A stretch of DNA of 64,000 nucleotides from contig JACATO010002186.1 of the NCBI GenBank assembly GCA_018389105.1, positions 2,928,501-2,992,500 on the forward strand, written 5' to 3'. The notes beneath the pieces were generated by a model. It saw only the letters and a program-made list of their open reading frames with translations. It ran no database searches and was not told the origin of the DNA. This stretch comes from Nautilus pompilius. Its lineage: Eukaryota; Mollusca; Cephalopoda; Nautilida; Nautilidae. The translations under genes and the position numbers were made by a program. Positions within the stretch are counted from its first letter, which is position 1, and every line of letters starts with the position of its first letter. Below, piece after piece: positions 47,201-61,792 of the stretch.

Positions 47201-48636
47201 TCATTTGAAGCTATATCTTTCTTTGAATTAATAATAACATTTACTCAAGTAATTAATTGTAACATAGTGCTGCTATAACTTGTAGTACTGCAGGGACCAC
47301 GATTATATAAGATTACCGTTCTAATGAAAGCAACAACAAAGATCTTATAAGTTAAATTTATCACAATTTAATAAAAAACACATGGCTAACACCAATGATG
47401 ATTTTTTTAAAAAGAAAATCATCACGTTGACACGTTCCGGTGTCATCTTGTAAGCAGGCGATTAACCGTAAGTCCGACGTTTGGAAGGTACAGACGTTGC
47501 TGGAAGTTCCAAGTCTTGGGAAACTGTGTATTGACTTTCCACCACTCCAATGGTTTAGGCACGAAACCCTGTGGATCCTCGAAGTCGGCAGCTGCACGAG
47601 AAGCGGACGGAAGGAAGCGCATGTGCTTGTGAGGTGGATCTAACAAAGAGGCGGAGAGCAGGAGGCTGCGCTGTTATTGAAAGATGATCATATTTCACGC
47701 GATGACTGCAGCTTTAAAGTCCGCAACGTGTTTGTTTCCAACCGGTACTTTGTCGCTAAGATGATTCTGAAGGAGACCGTTGCAGATTGGACACACGCGC
47801 GATGTGGGAAGAGAACTTTCTGCAGATATAGTGGCAGCTGTCGCACACTTTGAAGTCGAGAGAAAGTGGTAGAATGTCTTCGGTTAGTTAGTTCCCAGTG
47901 CTCATCTTGCAACTTCGAGAACCAGAATGTTTTCGTTACTGAGCCGTTCGCACATCTGAGTTCAGTCCTGCACAACTTGCGCCGGATGGCACTTGGCGTT
48001 GTCTTTTGAGAAATGGCTCTCCACTCGTCGCTCCATCTTTGAAATCTAGCGGCATCGTTAATTGCCAGGGTTTACAAAATATCACGAGATGGAGGCAATC
48101 ACAAATGAAGCCTCGGAGAAAAGAAAACAAGGGTTGGTACGAATAGAGCGAATGGGGAAGTCTGCTGTGTGTCCACAGAGCTCGGGTCGTCCGAATGTTC
48201 TCATACAGCCTGTAGGGGGCGGGGCGGGGCTGACAGGAGACGAGGAGAAGGCGGATAGCAGAACTTTTATCGGGGGACTGTCGGGGTTGGCCTTCTTGAC
48301 AAAAAAGCCTTTTACCCTTCGCCGGATCTGACTGCACCCCGGTCAGCAGACCTTGGGTTCTGGTCACCCCAGACAACTCGTCGGGATGTAACGATCCAGT
48401 CCAGTCCGGGGGGGGGTGTTTGGTGGGAGCTGTATTCAAATGACATAAAATTTTAATTTGAATAGACTTAAAAGGGATTTCGACGAGAAAGAGAGGGAGA
48501 TGCGTCAATTTGTCGTAGACATGGTTCATCTGGTTTTCGGTTCTCGAGGCGGGAACACTAACAAGAGAGTTGTTATAGATAGACAGAACGGGGCTTCTTA
48601 GGCCGCGAGAATGTTTTCTGAAGTCCGTGATAATCC

Positions 48637-48702
<66 letters not shown>

Positions 48703-48769
48703 CATTATTATTATCATTATTATTATCATTATTATCATTATTATTATTATCATTATTATTATTATTATC

Positions 48770-48807
<38 letters not shown>

Positions 48808-48886
48808 CATTATCATCATCATCATTATTATTATTATTATCATTATTATTATTATCATTATCATTATTATTATTATTATCATTATT

Positions 48887-48933
<47 letters not shown>

Positions 48934-48938
48934 TATTA

Positions 48939-48993
<55 letters not shown>

Positions 48994-51900
48994 CATTATT
49001 ATTATTATCATTATTTATCATTATTTATCATTATTTATCATTATTATTATTATTATTGCAGTTTATGAAAGGTTTATAACACTGGACAGGATGACCGACA
49101 ATGGAAAATACAAAAGTATGGCTGCCCGACAAAATGTCCTGTATACGAACGTGAAAAGGGGAGAGAGGCCGGTGAGTTTAGCTTGGTCAATGCCACTCAA
49201 ACCGCCAGAAAGGTGGGCCCAGTGGCCGGGGGAGGAAACCCTCGGCCACACCCCGACCAACAATAAGTAACTTTTGGCTTTCAAATCCTTCGGTGTCTTC
49301 TGAGAAAAAAACAAAGACTAAAGGGAGGTAATTGGCATCTTTTCCAAGAGTAAAGATGTTATAAACTAAATATTTGGACGAAATAAAATGTTATATCGAG
49401 CTGCTGTGCAAATATGTAGATAGATATTTGAAGGTTTATTTTTTGGTACTACATTAACATGCATACACAACATATGGACTAAAATGAACTAGATGTGTTT
49501 GGTTTTAGCAAAATATCTGCGATGAAGTAGGAAGAGCATCAGGCCAGATCATACAGCCTGTTCGGGTAGAGCTTCTGATTAAGGAGAAACATCTAGGTTC
49601 TGAAACAGAATAACTCGAGAAATTACTTATTTTAGGATCAGGAGCTGATGCGAAAAAAAAAATTCTAAACGCACATTCCACAAGCCTTTAAATATTTTAG
49701 AGACATAATTTTAATAACTTCTCATATGCATGACAAACTTGACAATTTTTTCATCACTCAGCATGACAAGTTTTACACGCCTCATACTGAAATGGTGAGT
49801 ATTTTTGTTCTAAGGGTGTTGATATCTGCTTACCAATAAAGAAATCTTGTCTGTATTACACACACCAAATGAGCCTTCCCATTGTAACTGATTTAGCATG
49901 TGGCATTGCTGCTACACTCAGAGCTAGATTAACCCATCACTGGGCTCTAGGCATGGTTGGGCGGTTGCCTGTAAGGTTATCTTTAATGACTGATTTAAAA
50001 ATTTCCTGTGCAATTGATATTGAACTTATTAATCAGTAATTTCCATACTGACCTTAATTTCCCGTTTATTGAAGATAGGAAAAACACTAATATCCTTTCG
50101 TTTGAATGGATATTTATCTGATTTAAGAAACTTGGCAAATATTTCAGTTACAATGTGGCCAATGCTGTGAGCAGCTGCTTATTGTAGAACTTTGGGAATA
50201 CAATTTATCTGGTGCCACTGGTTTGTCCACTTTTTTTACTGTGCTCTTTGCCAACTCCTTACTAGTGAGTGATAACAACCATCCCTGTCCAACCTGTTGT
50301 GTTAGTTCATGACCTTAATTAGTCTGGTATAATTTATCTTTAGGAGGAAGGAAGCCATTAAGGTATACATAGGACCGCAAATGTCAAATTAATTTGCATT
50401 ATCACTGCCAGCAACTTATTCCTTTGATTTATTATTTAATCACTGAAAAGAACTTACTCTTGAGAAATATTAACTTAGCAGCAAGTACGCTCACTCTAAA
50501 TGGATGATTTCTTACCATAGATACTGTCTTAGGTTTGCTTTATAGATAAAAAAAACTACTCAGGTTTTTTTTTTTAATACGCTTTTTGCTCAAATTCTCT
50601 GTACAGTTTTACGTTAATTCAGGTTGGTAGATTTATCACTGGATTTCACCAAACTGGAATCCCTTTTAATTGGTGCCCTAAAGACCTGCTAGGTAATTAC
50701 ATTTCCTCACTCCTTTATTTATTTTTAGCCATATGAAGGAGTCCGGCACTACTACATCAATGGAGCAAGGATTATTAATGGGAATATTAGGGCAAGCAAT
50801 GGGATACTACATATTTTAGACAAGGTCACTGTCATGGCTAGTAACAAACCTGTCTATAGCTACATCTTGAATCCTGATGATCCACGTATCAACTCATCGT
50901 AAGTATTCAGTTTTGTGCTTGCATAGTGTTTTTTTTTTTTATTTTTTCACATTTTTGACATTTTTTTTTAAAAATTGGCAGTCGCGTACAAACAAAAACC
51001 AAAACACACAATAATAAAACCCAGCCAGCTTATAAAAAAAAATTAATTAATTTTCAAATAGATAAAAGATTTAGTTCAAGTTTCTGACTTCAGATGTAGC
51101 AGCTCAGAGAAGCTAGCAATTCTGCAAGATGGAAATAAAGAGAATTAGGACTGGAACCATGCAAAGTCTTCACAAGTTTAGCCATCATTTAGTACTAAAT
51201 AATTAGCGAAAAAAATTGCTTCTTGTAATTCACGTTTCCGAGCTGTTTAGAGAAGGTACAGTCTGTATCTTTGGAATAAGCTTTTAGTTTCACTTTCTTT
51301 GCTATATTATGATGATTGTTTTATATGTACTGGATGCACCGTTTAGTAGATAACAGTTTTGCATTAGTATCCAAAGTAGTGGGAAAGCTCTAAATTTTAG
51401 TCAAAAATGAACTGCGGATGGCTTGAGTGGGGGGTACATGGGTCCAAAATTTTAGATTTGTAAATCTTTGTAAAAACAACAGGGAATTATTATAAGAGAA
51501 CCTGGTGATGAAATCAGGCTTAGGTGTGGACAGAACCCATTATTAGCCAGTGAGCTTGATATGATACTAGAGAACAGATGGAGGCCAGTCACGGAACTTG
51601 GACAAAATGCAAATGTAACTCTTTGAAAAGTACACTCAAATACTTAGGGAGACAGAATTATCTCGCAAATACATATTTTCAAGTTTTTTCTGGGCCACAA
51701 CCTAGAAACATGTATCTACAGGATTACTCTGTTATGATCAATACCTACTCAGCATCAACATATGGGAAAACCCCTTAAAAGATAAAGATGAAATGAAAGT
51801 TGGTAAGGGATAGCCCATTTCTATAGAAATAAACATGTCAGGTTCATAACTAAAATGAATGGCATCATCATATTGTAATTCAGCAATAAAAAACATCTTC

Positions 51901-54900
51901 TGAATCTAGCATACTGGTATTCTGTGTATAGTATTTATAGTGAGTCATGAATGTATTTATCGCTTCGGTGTTTTAGATGATAATCATCATCTACTTTTTT
52001 TTTCCAGAAAGTTCTTGGGCTTGTTGGAATTTACTTCAGAAGCAAAGGAAAAACTAACCAATGCGGGACAGCTAACATTTTTCTTGCCTGATGATAAATT
52101 TATCAATCAGATTAATACAAAGAAGATTTCTCAACTTACAGGGAATCGCGAAGAGTGTGAACGAGTATGTGAAGTGTTAATTGCAGACACGGGACTTATT
52201 GCTGTGGCTGATTGCTTGAGTTTTTGATACTGATTGTACTCATTGCATTTGAGGGAATGAAAGCACTTGCCTGTCTTTATGGGATTCCACGTTCTAACTC
52301 TGCTGCTCCAGAATTTCACATTGAGCACAAATTTTAGCTCACAATTATATCCTGAAAATTAAACTATTTAAAACTAGATTCAATATCAACTACATAAGTT
52401 TGAAGTTTTATAACAAAAAGTGGGACAGACTTCATTTATGATGAGCAGAAAGTAGAATATTGTTTGCATCATGCAGCAGTGCTTGTTTCTCCTAACATTA
52501 AAACATTTGATATGACAGCTAGAACCCTCAAAAAACACGTCATTCCAAAGGGCTCAATTTTGAGTTACCTATCTGGGGTTGTGCTGGTGCTAAACCAGTT
52601 AGAAACAAAATTTGTTGTCATGACAACTTTAGCTTAAGTATTGATCTGTCATTATTCAAAGTAGCCAAAATGTTTATGCTAGCACTACCTATGAGAGAAT
52701 TTCTAGAAAGAAAAAAAAAAAAGAACATTTCTAAAGAATACTGTCTGGGCTTTGGTTTGCAGAAAATGCTACTTTGTTTCTTTTTATCCTTTCTAAATCT
52801 GACAAATCAGCTAACCTAAACAAAAACACTAATGAACCTCCAGAAAGTGTTTCAACTGAAAATATCTCTTATTTCAGGTGATGAGGTATCACATGCTATT
52901 TGGTGATGTTGTGTTTACATCATTTGTTAGGCACAGAGAGCAGTACGAAGTTGGCCAAAACCCAAAATTTATATACAAGTTTCAGCTCAGGAAAAATAAA
53001 TATGATGAAGGTAAAAAAATATTTTAATAATAATCTTTTCTGTATTTGAGGATTGTCTGTTGTTGATGGAGCTAAAGATGCTGTGGTGAGACTGTATCGG
53101 ATGGAGTTTAATTTGTATGTGATTTATATCCAAGTTGTCTTTAAAGAGATTCCTGCATTTAAAACAAACTAAAACTGCGATGCACTCTACCAAACAGAAA
53201 TATCAACTGATGGTATGCTGCATGGGTGAGATCATGGTCAACAAAGTGTCCTTCAACTTGGCTTGAGTTTATGTTGGGCAGCATGAACACCGATGATTAT
53301 ATCAGCACACCATGTCCAGTGTACTCTGGCTTACGTTAAAAGTTAAGCAGGTTTGTCTAAACTTATGTCATGCTGCTACAAGGCCATGACTGACCAACAT
53401 GACAGATTATGCTTTAAGGTTAAAACAGGAAGAGATATTGCTGGGCTATTCAGGGTACATGCAGTTAGTGACTGTTAATCACTTTCCTGTGATATCACCA
53501 GCTAAGACTATCCAGGAACACCATTAACTGTCTAACCACCAGACCAGTTCATGTTGAAACAGTTACCAATTAATTCACAAAATGGTACCAAAAACCATGG
53601 CAACATCTAACCCCAAAGTCACTGTGGTGCACTTTGTCTTAAGCTCCCACGAACCTACAGTAGTAAACAGTAACCTTGATGTACAGTGCTATGATGAGCA
53701 AGTTTCTGAGACCAGTGCTTCAAACCCTTTTTTCAGCAGCAGCAACAATGGAACTGTCTAGAGTATCAACAGGCATGCTGATTTAGGTATATGACACCTC
53801 CCACTAGTGGTGCAGTGGGCAAAAGGCTGCAGGCTCAAGATCAGCTTAAGCCACTTGTACAATCTAAAAATACAACCACTCATTGCAAAACTAACATTGT
53901 GTACAAAAATCTTTCTTGGTTCTAAACCCTAGTGGTCTGCTAAGGTTGAGGAGGCCCTGTTTTTGATTTCTGGTCTTGGTTGGCTCAGTTCTGGTGGACT
54001 GGTTTCTTCTTGCTCTTCTTCATCAGCCAGCAACATGGTTTTCCTCTGGCACTCCAGAGTCCTCACATCTAAAAATGAAGTTTAAGTACAGCTTTCCCTG
54101 CTGAAGTTGGAGAAGCTGGGCTTCATGTGGTGCAGGACTAGCGATAGTTCCTAGTGGACAACTGCATTACTATTCTCTCTCTCAATGGTTGTTTCCCTTG
54201 TAGACAGCAATGCACAAAAATAAAAAAAAATAGCATCAGAGAGATTTCAAAAATGTATGTTTGTTAGCTAGTTTTATTTATTCTAATGAGGCAGTTGGAA
54301 AAGCCCAAAATAGTCCAATAACTTCATCAAAGATGTTGATGTTAAATGTTATCCTTTTCTTGATTTAAGTTATAAATAACAGAAACAGGAATGGTTTATA
54401 CACCGATCTCATAGGACACCATTTTTATGTCTTGGCAATGCCATAAAAAATTACTACTGTTTTTTGTATTTTTGGCATAATAACACTCTTAGCCACTTTA
54501 AAAGTTTGCCATATGATTTCATTCCTTTAAATTTTGTAAAGAATGTTTGTTTCATCTGAAATGTTATCAAATATGTCTCTTATTCACCACCATTAAGCTT
54601 GTATTTTTAACTTCTAAAATTATGAGATTTAAAATATATATATCTTAATGGACCAAATTATTTTCATTGACACAATTACTCTTCAGCTAATTATCATTCT
54701 GTCTCTAAGAATAATCGCATTAATTTGATGCTAACATGTGCAGTATCAGAACACACTTGTGGTGTGTACCATATATCGTCAGACATGGTGGCACTTTATC
54801 ATCGTTTTTCATGAATAGAGGAAATTCTTGTGTATTTAGTTACTTAAACATCTTCATTATCTTATATGTGATAGGATAGAAACAAGAAAAGGTCTAATTC

Positions 54901-57900
54901 ATTCTGACAATTTGAAATTCCAATTTTTTCCTTGAATTTTGATTTCATTTCTATGAGAAAAGAGTTTGCATTTGTGAAAGCTTACTTAACCCTTTACCAC
55001 CTGGGGTGCATTTCCACTCCAATATCCATCAAATTTGTATTACTCAAAACAGGTTGAGCCTCAGGGGCTGTAATGCACACTATTTTTCTCATTAATGTAA
55101 CTCTTTGTAACAACAAATCTGTATGTCACTCCAACTCCATGTGTGTTGACTAAATATTCAAATATATAACCAGTTCAACACAAATGCCAATTAGTGCTTG
55201 TAGGCTGGTGGTATAAGATAAGGTAAAAACTGATGGGGTATACAGAAGGTTAAATCCATCACTGTCACTTATAAAATGTACTACACAGTTCTTGATTTTT
55301 TTATTTGAAGAACAGGTGTTTGTTCTGTGAGACTATTTTGATCAACATAGTAAATAAAACCATCTTGTCTTTGAATGAAGGGAAAGCACAATGTTGGAAG
55401 CTGGTGATAGCCCAATTGTCATTAAGAAATTGTCACAAAACAATTTCAGTATATAAGGCAACATTCCTAAGGTGAGCACATGATGCCTTTTCTACTTTCA
55501 GTTTATATTACAAGTGGATTGGTGACTGCTAAGATCATAAAAGGAAACATAACTGTTTCAAATGGAGTCATACATGTGATAGATCGTTTACTGAACTTCC
55601 GCTACAATGATATTCTGGAGCAAATTGCTGAAGATCCACAGCTGTCGTATGTATCTACTAGTTTTCATCTACCACACACATATAACACATTAAAGGTAGT
55701 GACAAATTGTGGAACAAGAGAAAAGTGTTTTATTTTTAAATAAGTACATGAAGTGAAACTACTGTAATCATTTTCTATTATAAGTGTGGGAAGCAATTGG
55801 GGCTAGTTGTTCCACAGGGGTAAGTTGTTACAGCAGCCAGTAATTCCAAATTATATGTCATTTCTTTGACCTTGATTATAGGCTCAATCATACATTCAAT
55901 TAGAAATTAATGGTGCTGTGATAACTATCCTCAGTTGTCTTTCACGAGGATTGGAATACATTACCAGGTTTTGTTGATGATGATGTAAATAAAAGCCAAA
56001 CAAGGATTTAAGCTGTGATGATTTCCCGTCTCCTGGCAGCAGCTGTTCTGTTGGTGTCTTTGGTAGATTTGTTAGAAGGTTCATGTTTCTATCCTGATCA
56101 GTTATTTTGGGTATGGGAATGAGAGCAGCAGGGTACTTGTTGACAGGGACACTGATTGAACTATTAGTAAAAACAAACCAGGATAGACAGGAGGCCATAA
56201 TTGCAAATTAGCCAAGATTCCAGCATGATTAGATAGCGGAAGATATTTGTTTGCCAATAAAATTGCTAATGAAGGAATGAATTACCAGTGAGTGCAGTTA
56301 ATGAGAATGTTAATTTTTTAAAAAAAAAAAAAAAAACTACCAAAAGTAACAATATTGTACGTCTATTTTTGTCTTTGTTTTCTAGGTTGTTCAAAAGTCT
56401 GTTATCTTTATCTGTAAATCCAGATATTGAAAAGACACTCAGAAGAAAAACAGGAGTCACTCTCTTTGTACCTGTCAACTCGGCCTTTAAATATATCGGA
56501 AAGTATAAAGAGAAATTGCAAACTGACATGTCATTTCTAAACAAAGTGAGTATGTAAAGCTGTCTTCAACTACTAGCTCTTACGTGAAAAAGTTGACTGT
56601 GTTGTATGTTACTATTTATTCTACCTGAATCTCTTTACTAAATAGTAACCTAATCGTTCACCAGACTAGTTGTGTTGTTTCCTGGATATTTCTCTGCCCT
56701 TCCCACTTAATGCTAAACAGGATCTGATTTACCTGGCTTTCTATTATCTGCTGCAGTGTGGAATTTCAGTGAGAACAGGTTTCACTGTAGTGAACAGCAT
56801 TAGGCACCACGTTACTTTTTCTGGTGTATTCAGCGATTCCATTTGGTGTAATATGAACTTAACAGATGGTGCTGCAAACACTTTTAAATCATCACACAGA
56901 GAAAACCAACAAAATAAATAGACGTGTGCACATATATATCATGGAAACCTGCCAACTTGTATGCAAAATTTACAAAAAAAAGGGTGTCTAGGTTGACAGC
57001 TGTGTGTAAACTTCAAGATTTTGTATGGGACATTTTAAAAGGTTTTAAAAAAAGTTTCTGTATCATCAATTGAAGACAGAAACATCCTATTGTTTTTTGT
57101 CACTCTCTGATTGACTGAGAAGCTCTGCAGCGAGCAGCCAGCACATAGAAAACTATTGTGGTTTTGTTGTGATGTAAGATCTGTCTTATAAACTCTTGAC
57201 AAAATGGCAAGAAAAGGATACAGATTTATTGTACATCCTATTTCAAGCTAGTAGTTTACTTCAGTTAGTAAAATGGACATTGTCACTGGACAGTTATCGT
57301 CCTGTGTTCTGAAAAAATTTTATTAGCAGCTTTGATATTTGTACTGTCTTCCTTATTTTTCCAGATCTTACAACTACATTTTCTGCACAGTGGGGCAGTA
57401 TGGGAACTGACCAACGTGGATGGAAACTACGAGAGTCGTGAGGAGAGAATTTCTATGTGGGGCTGGCCAATCAAGGCTTACAACTTTGATTATGGTGAGT
57501 CAGGGCTTGCAACACTCAATAGTGGTCACCCAGTCATGGCCTTATCCACTGCAAAGACAATTAAAATTAAAAAAATCTCTACTTATTTCGGTGATAGTAA
57601 TTATCTGTGACGTTATTAGGCTGCTTTTTGTTACGTCTTGTTTCTACATGCTTCTCTACCATAACAAAGACATCTTTAAAGTTGTAATGTCGACTATTTT
57701 AAAACAATATTTTTTATCATAACTCAAGAAGCAAGAACTAACATTTTTTATTGGTTGGTTTTGTTTGATTTCTCACAACACACCATTAACTTGTATTATA
57801 CAGTTTTTTCCTATACAGATCACATGTAGAATGTCTCTTAGCATGTGTCACTAAATCAGGAATTTTCAAATTTAAAAGGTTGTGTTCAACAGCCTTTACT

Positions 57901-60900
57901 AAAAACATTTTAAGGATAGTTATCACCAACCTAGTTCACTCTATTTCAAAACTGAAAGTTTAAAAAACTTTGTAGATGTCTGATTTAGTAATATATTTAC
58001 CTTTTAGATTATTCTGCATCTTTTATTTTCACGAAATATCAATGATACCATAAAGAAGGTAAAGCCAAGGTGCTTCACAGTTCCATCAATCATGGCTGCC
58101 TAGTTAATGGGTCTTAAGCTCTCCATCAAAGTAGTCATTGTAGTTATGTTAAAAGTGGGTGTACAGTATATAAACATTCTTACAGAAGTGCACCCCTTCA
58201 TCTACATTTTATATTACAGAAATGTACGTGGAAGGAAGCTATGTAAAGGCAAAAGTTCTCCGTCCTGACTATGGAATGACTAATGGTATTATCCATTACA
58301 TTGATAGAATATTTGGTATCCCTGACATGGATATTCCTTCATTAATATTCAGTGAGAACTGGTTAAAGGAGTAAGTTGTGTATTTTGTTTTATACTGGAT
58401 TGACACCCTTTATGTTATGGTAGTCATTTTAAAGTGAAGCTCGTTTAGTGAGATCTTTATTGTAGTTCTTATCCATAAGAAATATTTATTTTCTCATTAA
58501 AGAGAGCAGGAAGTTAAATAAGGTTGTTGTATATAAGGTAAAGAAAAGTTTAAAGCGATTAGCACTGCTATCATTAGTAATGATTTCTTTCTAGATTAAT
58601 TTATTCATGCACTTTTAATAAGTTTTATGCAAGCCAAAAAAACTTCTGCTACATTCTCTTCTGTACTGTCTTGTCACTGTCAGAGTGGACTTAGTCAACA
58701 GAAGATGGGCCTGTCAGCCATATTCATGGCAGTCTTGATTTTCAATGGAATATGGTCAAGAAAGAAACATTTACAGACAGAATAATTATTTCATGTAATT
58801 AATAATCAATGTATTTTTATTATAACAGTCATCCACCATCTATTCTGAATGTGTTCATTATTCATGGATGACAGAAGTATTTAAAAGTTTTGGTCTTGAT
58901 TTCAAATGTTTTTCAGAAGGACATATTATGCATACCAGGTGACTGGTTTGCTGAATGCTCTCCAAGACCCTACCAAAGATGACTACAAACTCAAATATAG
59001 TGATGAGCTGTGCCCACATTATACTAGATGTGATTTCACTGTTTTTGTACCTAATGGAACAGCCATAGAAAACTTTTTGTTGAACCAAAATAGCCGTGAA
59101 ATAGCCCGTAACAAATATTCCTTCAGATATGTGAGTTTTGTTACTTAATAATGTTATTTTCCTTTATTCTGAGTGTCACTTTTACATGTATGTACTGAGG
59201 GAACAGAGTTCTTTAGAGGTGTCCTTACACCTCATCCTTTCTAGCTCACTCTTTAGGACCTTAATGTCATGGTTGAAGATTCCTGATGATAACAATGGCA
59301 ACTTGTGTATAATACAATGAGTTTTACACTTTCTGTTTGGCATATGAGCTACAGTGCCGGACAAAGGAGTTGGGACACTTGCTGTGAAATTGATATTTGA
59401 GCTCCCTTGTTTGAACAAACGCATTTAAATACCCATCACATTGTTTATTATTTGCACAAAACATACCTTTACAATGTATAAAAACAACACATGCTATATG
59501 TTTACATATTCTCTGGAAAAAATATTTGAATCGGCAATGTCCGATTTGTACCGCGACAAAAGAGTTGGGACAGTGAGCAAAACCATGAATATTTTTCAAC
59601 ATTCCAAATTACAATCGAACAAATGCATGGAAATGATCAACTGACTAGTAGTGGATGGTGTATCCATGATTTTCGTTCACTTCTCGAAAACGATGGGGCA
59701 TGGATTCGACCAAACGAAGGCAGTCGGAATGGGCCATTTCCTGCCAGCTTTTCTCGACGGCCTGCCAGAATTGGTCTTGGTTGAGATTCTTGTGTTTGGC
59801 CACCTTGGCCTTCAACTGCTTCCAGGCATTTTCAACTGGGTCGAGATCCGAACTTTGGGACGGCCAGTGCATGACATCCATTCCTAGTTGGGTGGTGAGC
59901 GAAGTGACGACTCTGGTGGAGTGGATCGGGGCATTGTCGTGCTGGAAGATGGCAGTGACTGGCTTGTTCTCGTCGATGTAGTCGAAAACGACATCCCTCA
60001 GTAAATTGCAGTAGGTCTGGGCGGTCACTCTGCCCCTGATAAACTTGAGTGGGCCTGGTCCCGCTGCGCTCATACACCCCCAGACCATCAACGATCCTCC
60101 TCCGGCCTGTACTGTCAGTCGGGTGCACTTTATATTGTATTTTTCGCCATGGTAATGTCGAACGAATACTCGGCCAGCACTGTGAATGTGCATGATCATC
60201 GTTTCGTCGGAAAAGAGAACTCTAGCCCATTGAACTTTGGTCCAGTTTTTGTGCGCTTTAGCCCATGCTATGCGGATGCGCCTGTTCTTGTTGCTGATCA
60301 ATGGCTTTTTCTGGGTGATTTGTCCAAAGAGATTCCCCTCGCATGGACGACGTTGGATAGTGTGACTGGAGACATTCACCCCACTCCGGGAGGCTCGAAT
60401 GGCCGTCGATGTCAGGAAATGATTGGCCCTGGATTTGTGACAAATGAGTTGATCCATTTGTTGTCACATTTTCGATGTCTTCTGATTTCAGACGACGCTG
60501 TCTTGCCAGGCAAGGTGCAAAAATGATCTTAAATGGTCTTAGATGATGTGGTTCTATTCATTTGATCCTTTAAAAATGAATATATTGAGGGGAATAAATG
60601 TATGCTCAGATTTTGTTCACTGTCCTAACTATTTTGTCCGGCACTGTATATCACATCAGCTGGAGTTGTTTTGACTTAATGTAACAAATAGTAACTACAA
60701 ATGAATGGTAATAACTGGAACATGTTATACTTTGTATAGAATAGAACATTATCTAGGTTTTATTAAACAGAATGTGTTATAATTTATTAGTAAAGTAGTA
60801 AGGGGGCTGGATACATCAGATACTCAACCATTGTATCATAATTGCAAGGCTTAGGGTTTACACTGGTTGGATGGTAAGACTACTTTGTAGTTGATTAATT

Positions 60901-61705
60901 AGTTATTATTAATTAAGAACATTTTACTAAGCACATACAGTAACCAACTCAGGGCTAAATCACCTAAAAATATTTATCCACTTTGTTGTAATGTTATCTT
61001 TTGACATATATTTCCAGTTACAGCTCTGACAGGTTTTGAACCATCTTAGTTACTATACTTTAAGGTTTGTCTTTCATGTAATAATGATAATTAAACTTTT
61101 TTCTTAAAGGTTTTAAAGCGTCTCATTGTGCCTAATGAGGTTATACATTTGGATCAACTTGTGGATGGTGATGAAAATAATTATATCTCAGCTAATGGAG
61201 AAAAGATTCGCTTCCATAAATATGGAAACAGATGTAAGTTTAGTGAGATAACCGCAGTCTGTAATAAATATTACTCTTTATATTGAGTGGTTAGTTTTTA
61301 AATGCTAAGAAGGTAATACCTTCAGTTTAATTTAGCTTTTGTTTTACTTAAAACTGTCATTGTATATTGTAATTTGGACTGTTAATATTAAGAAAGATCT
61401 GCCAGGGGAAAGATTCCATGATAACTAACTAAAGTATGGATGGGTAGTTATGTTTGGGAAATTAAATTCTCGGTTTGGTAGAATGGTGGTGCAAGATGAT
61501 GGGACTCATAGCATCTGCAACCAGCCACTTGTAATTGCCTTGGTACTGTTTTCACTTGGTGAAATTTGCATCTCAGAAACTCCAACCATTGTCTGCCACT
61601 CACCCCCCTTCCCGAGTTTTCAGAACACCTAATTTTTTTCATACAGCATTACAAGTGATAAATCAGAAAACAAAATGCAAATTATTATTATTATTATTAT
61701 TATTA

Positions 61706-61792
<87 letters not shown>

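Noticed and set aside
47936-48529. 197-codon minus-strand ORF as a complete gene
   Set aside because: Most of it is GC-rich leader-like sequence with no domain; only the downstream part resembles coding remnant, and that is frameshifted.
48598-49270. Long poly-Ile/Leu/Tyr/Asn reading frames on both strands
   Set aside because: They are translations of the ATT/ATC array; only the last part (49062-49171) is real, as Fas1 exon 3.
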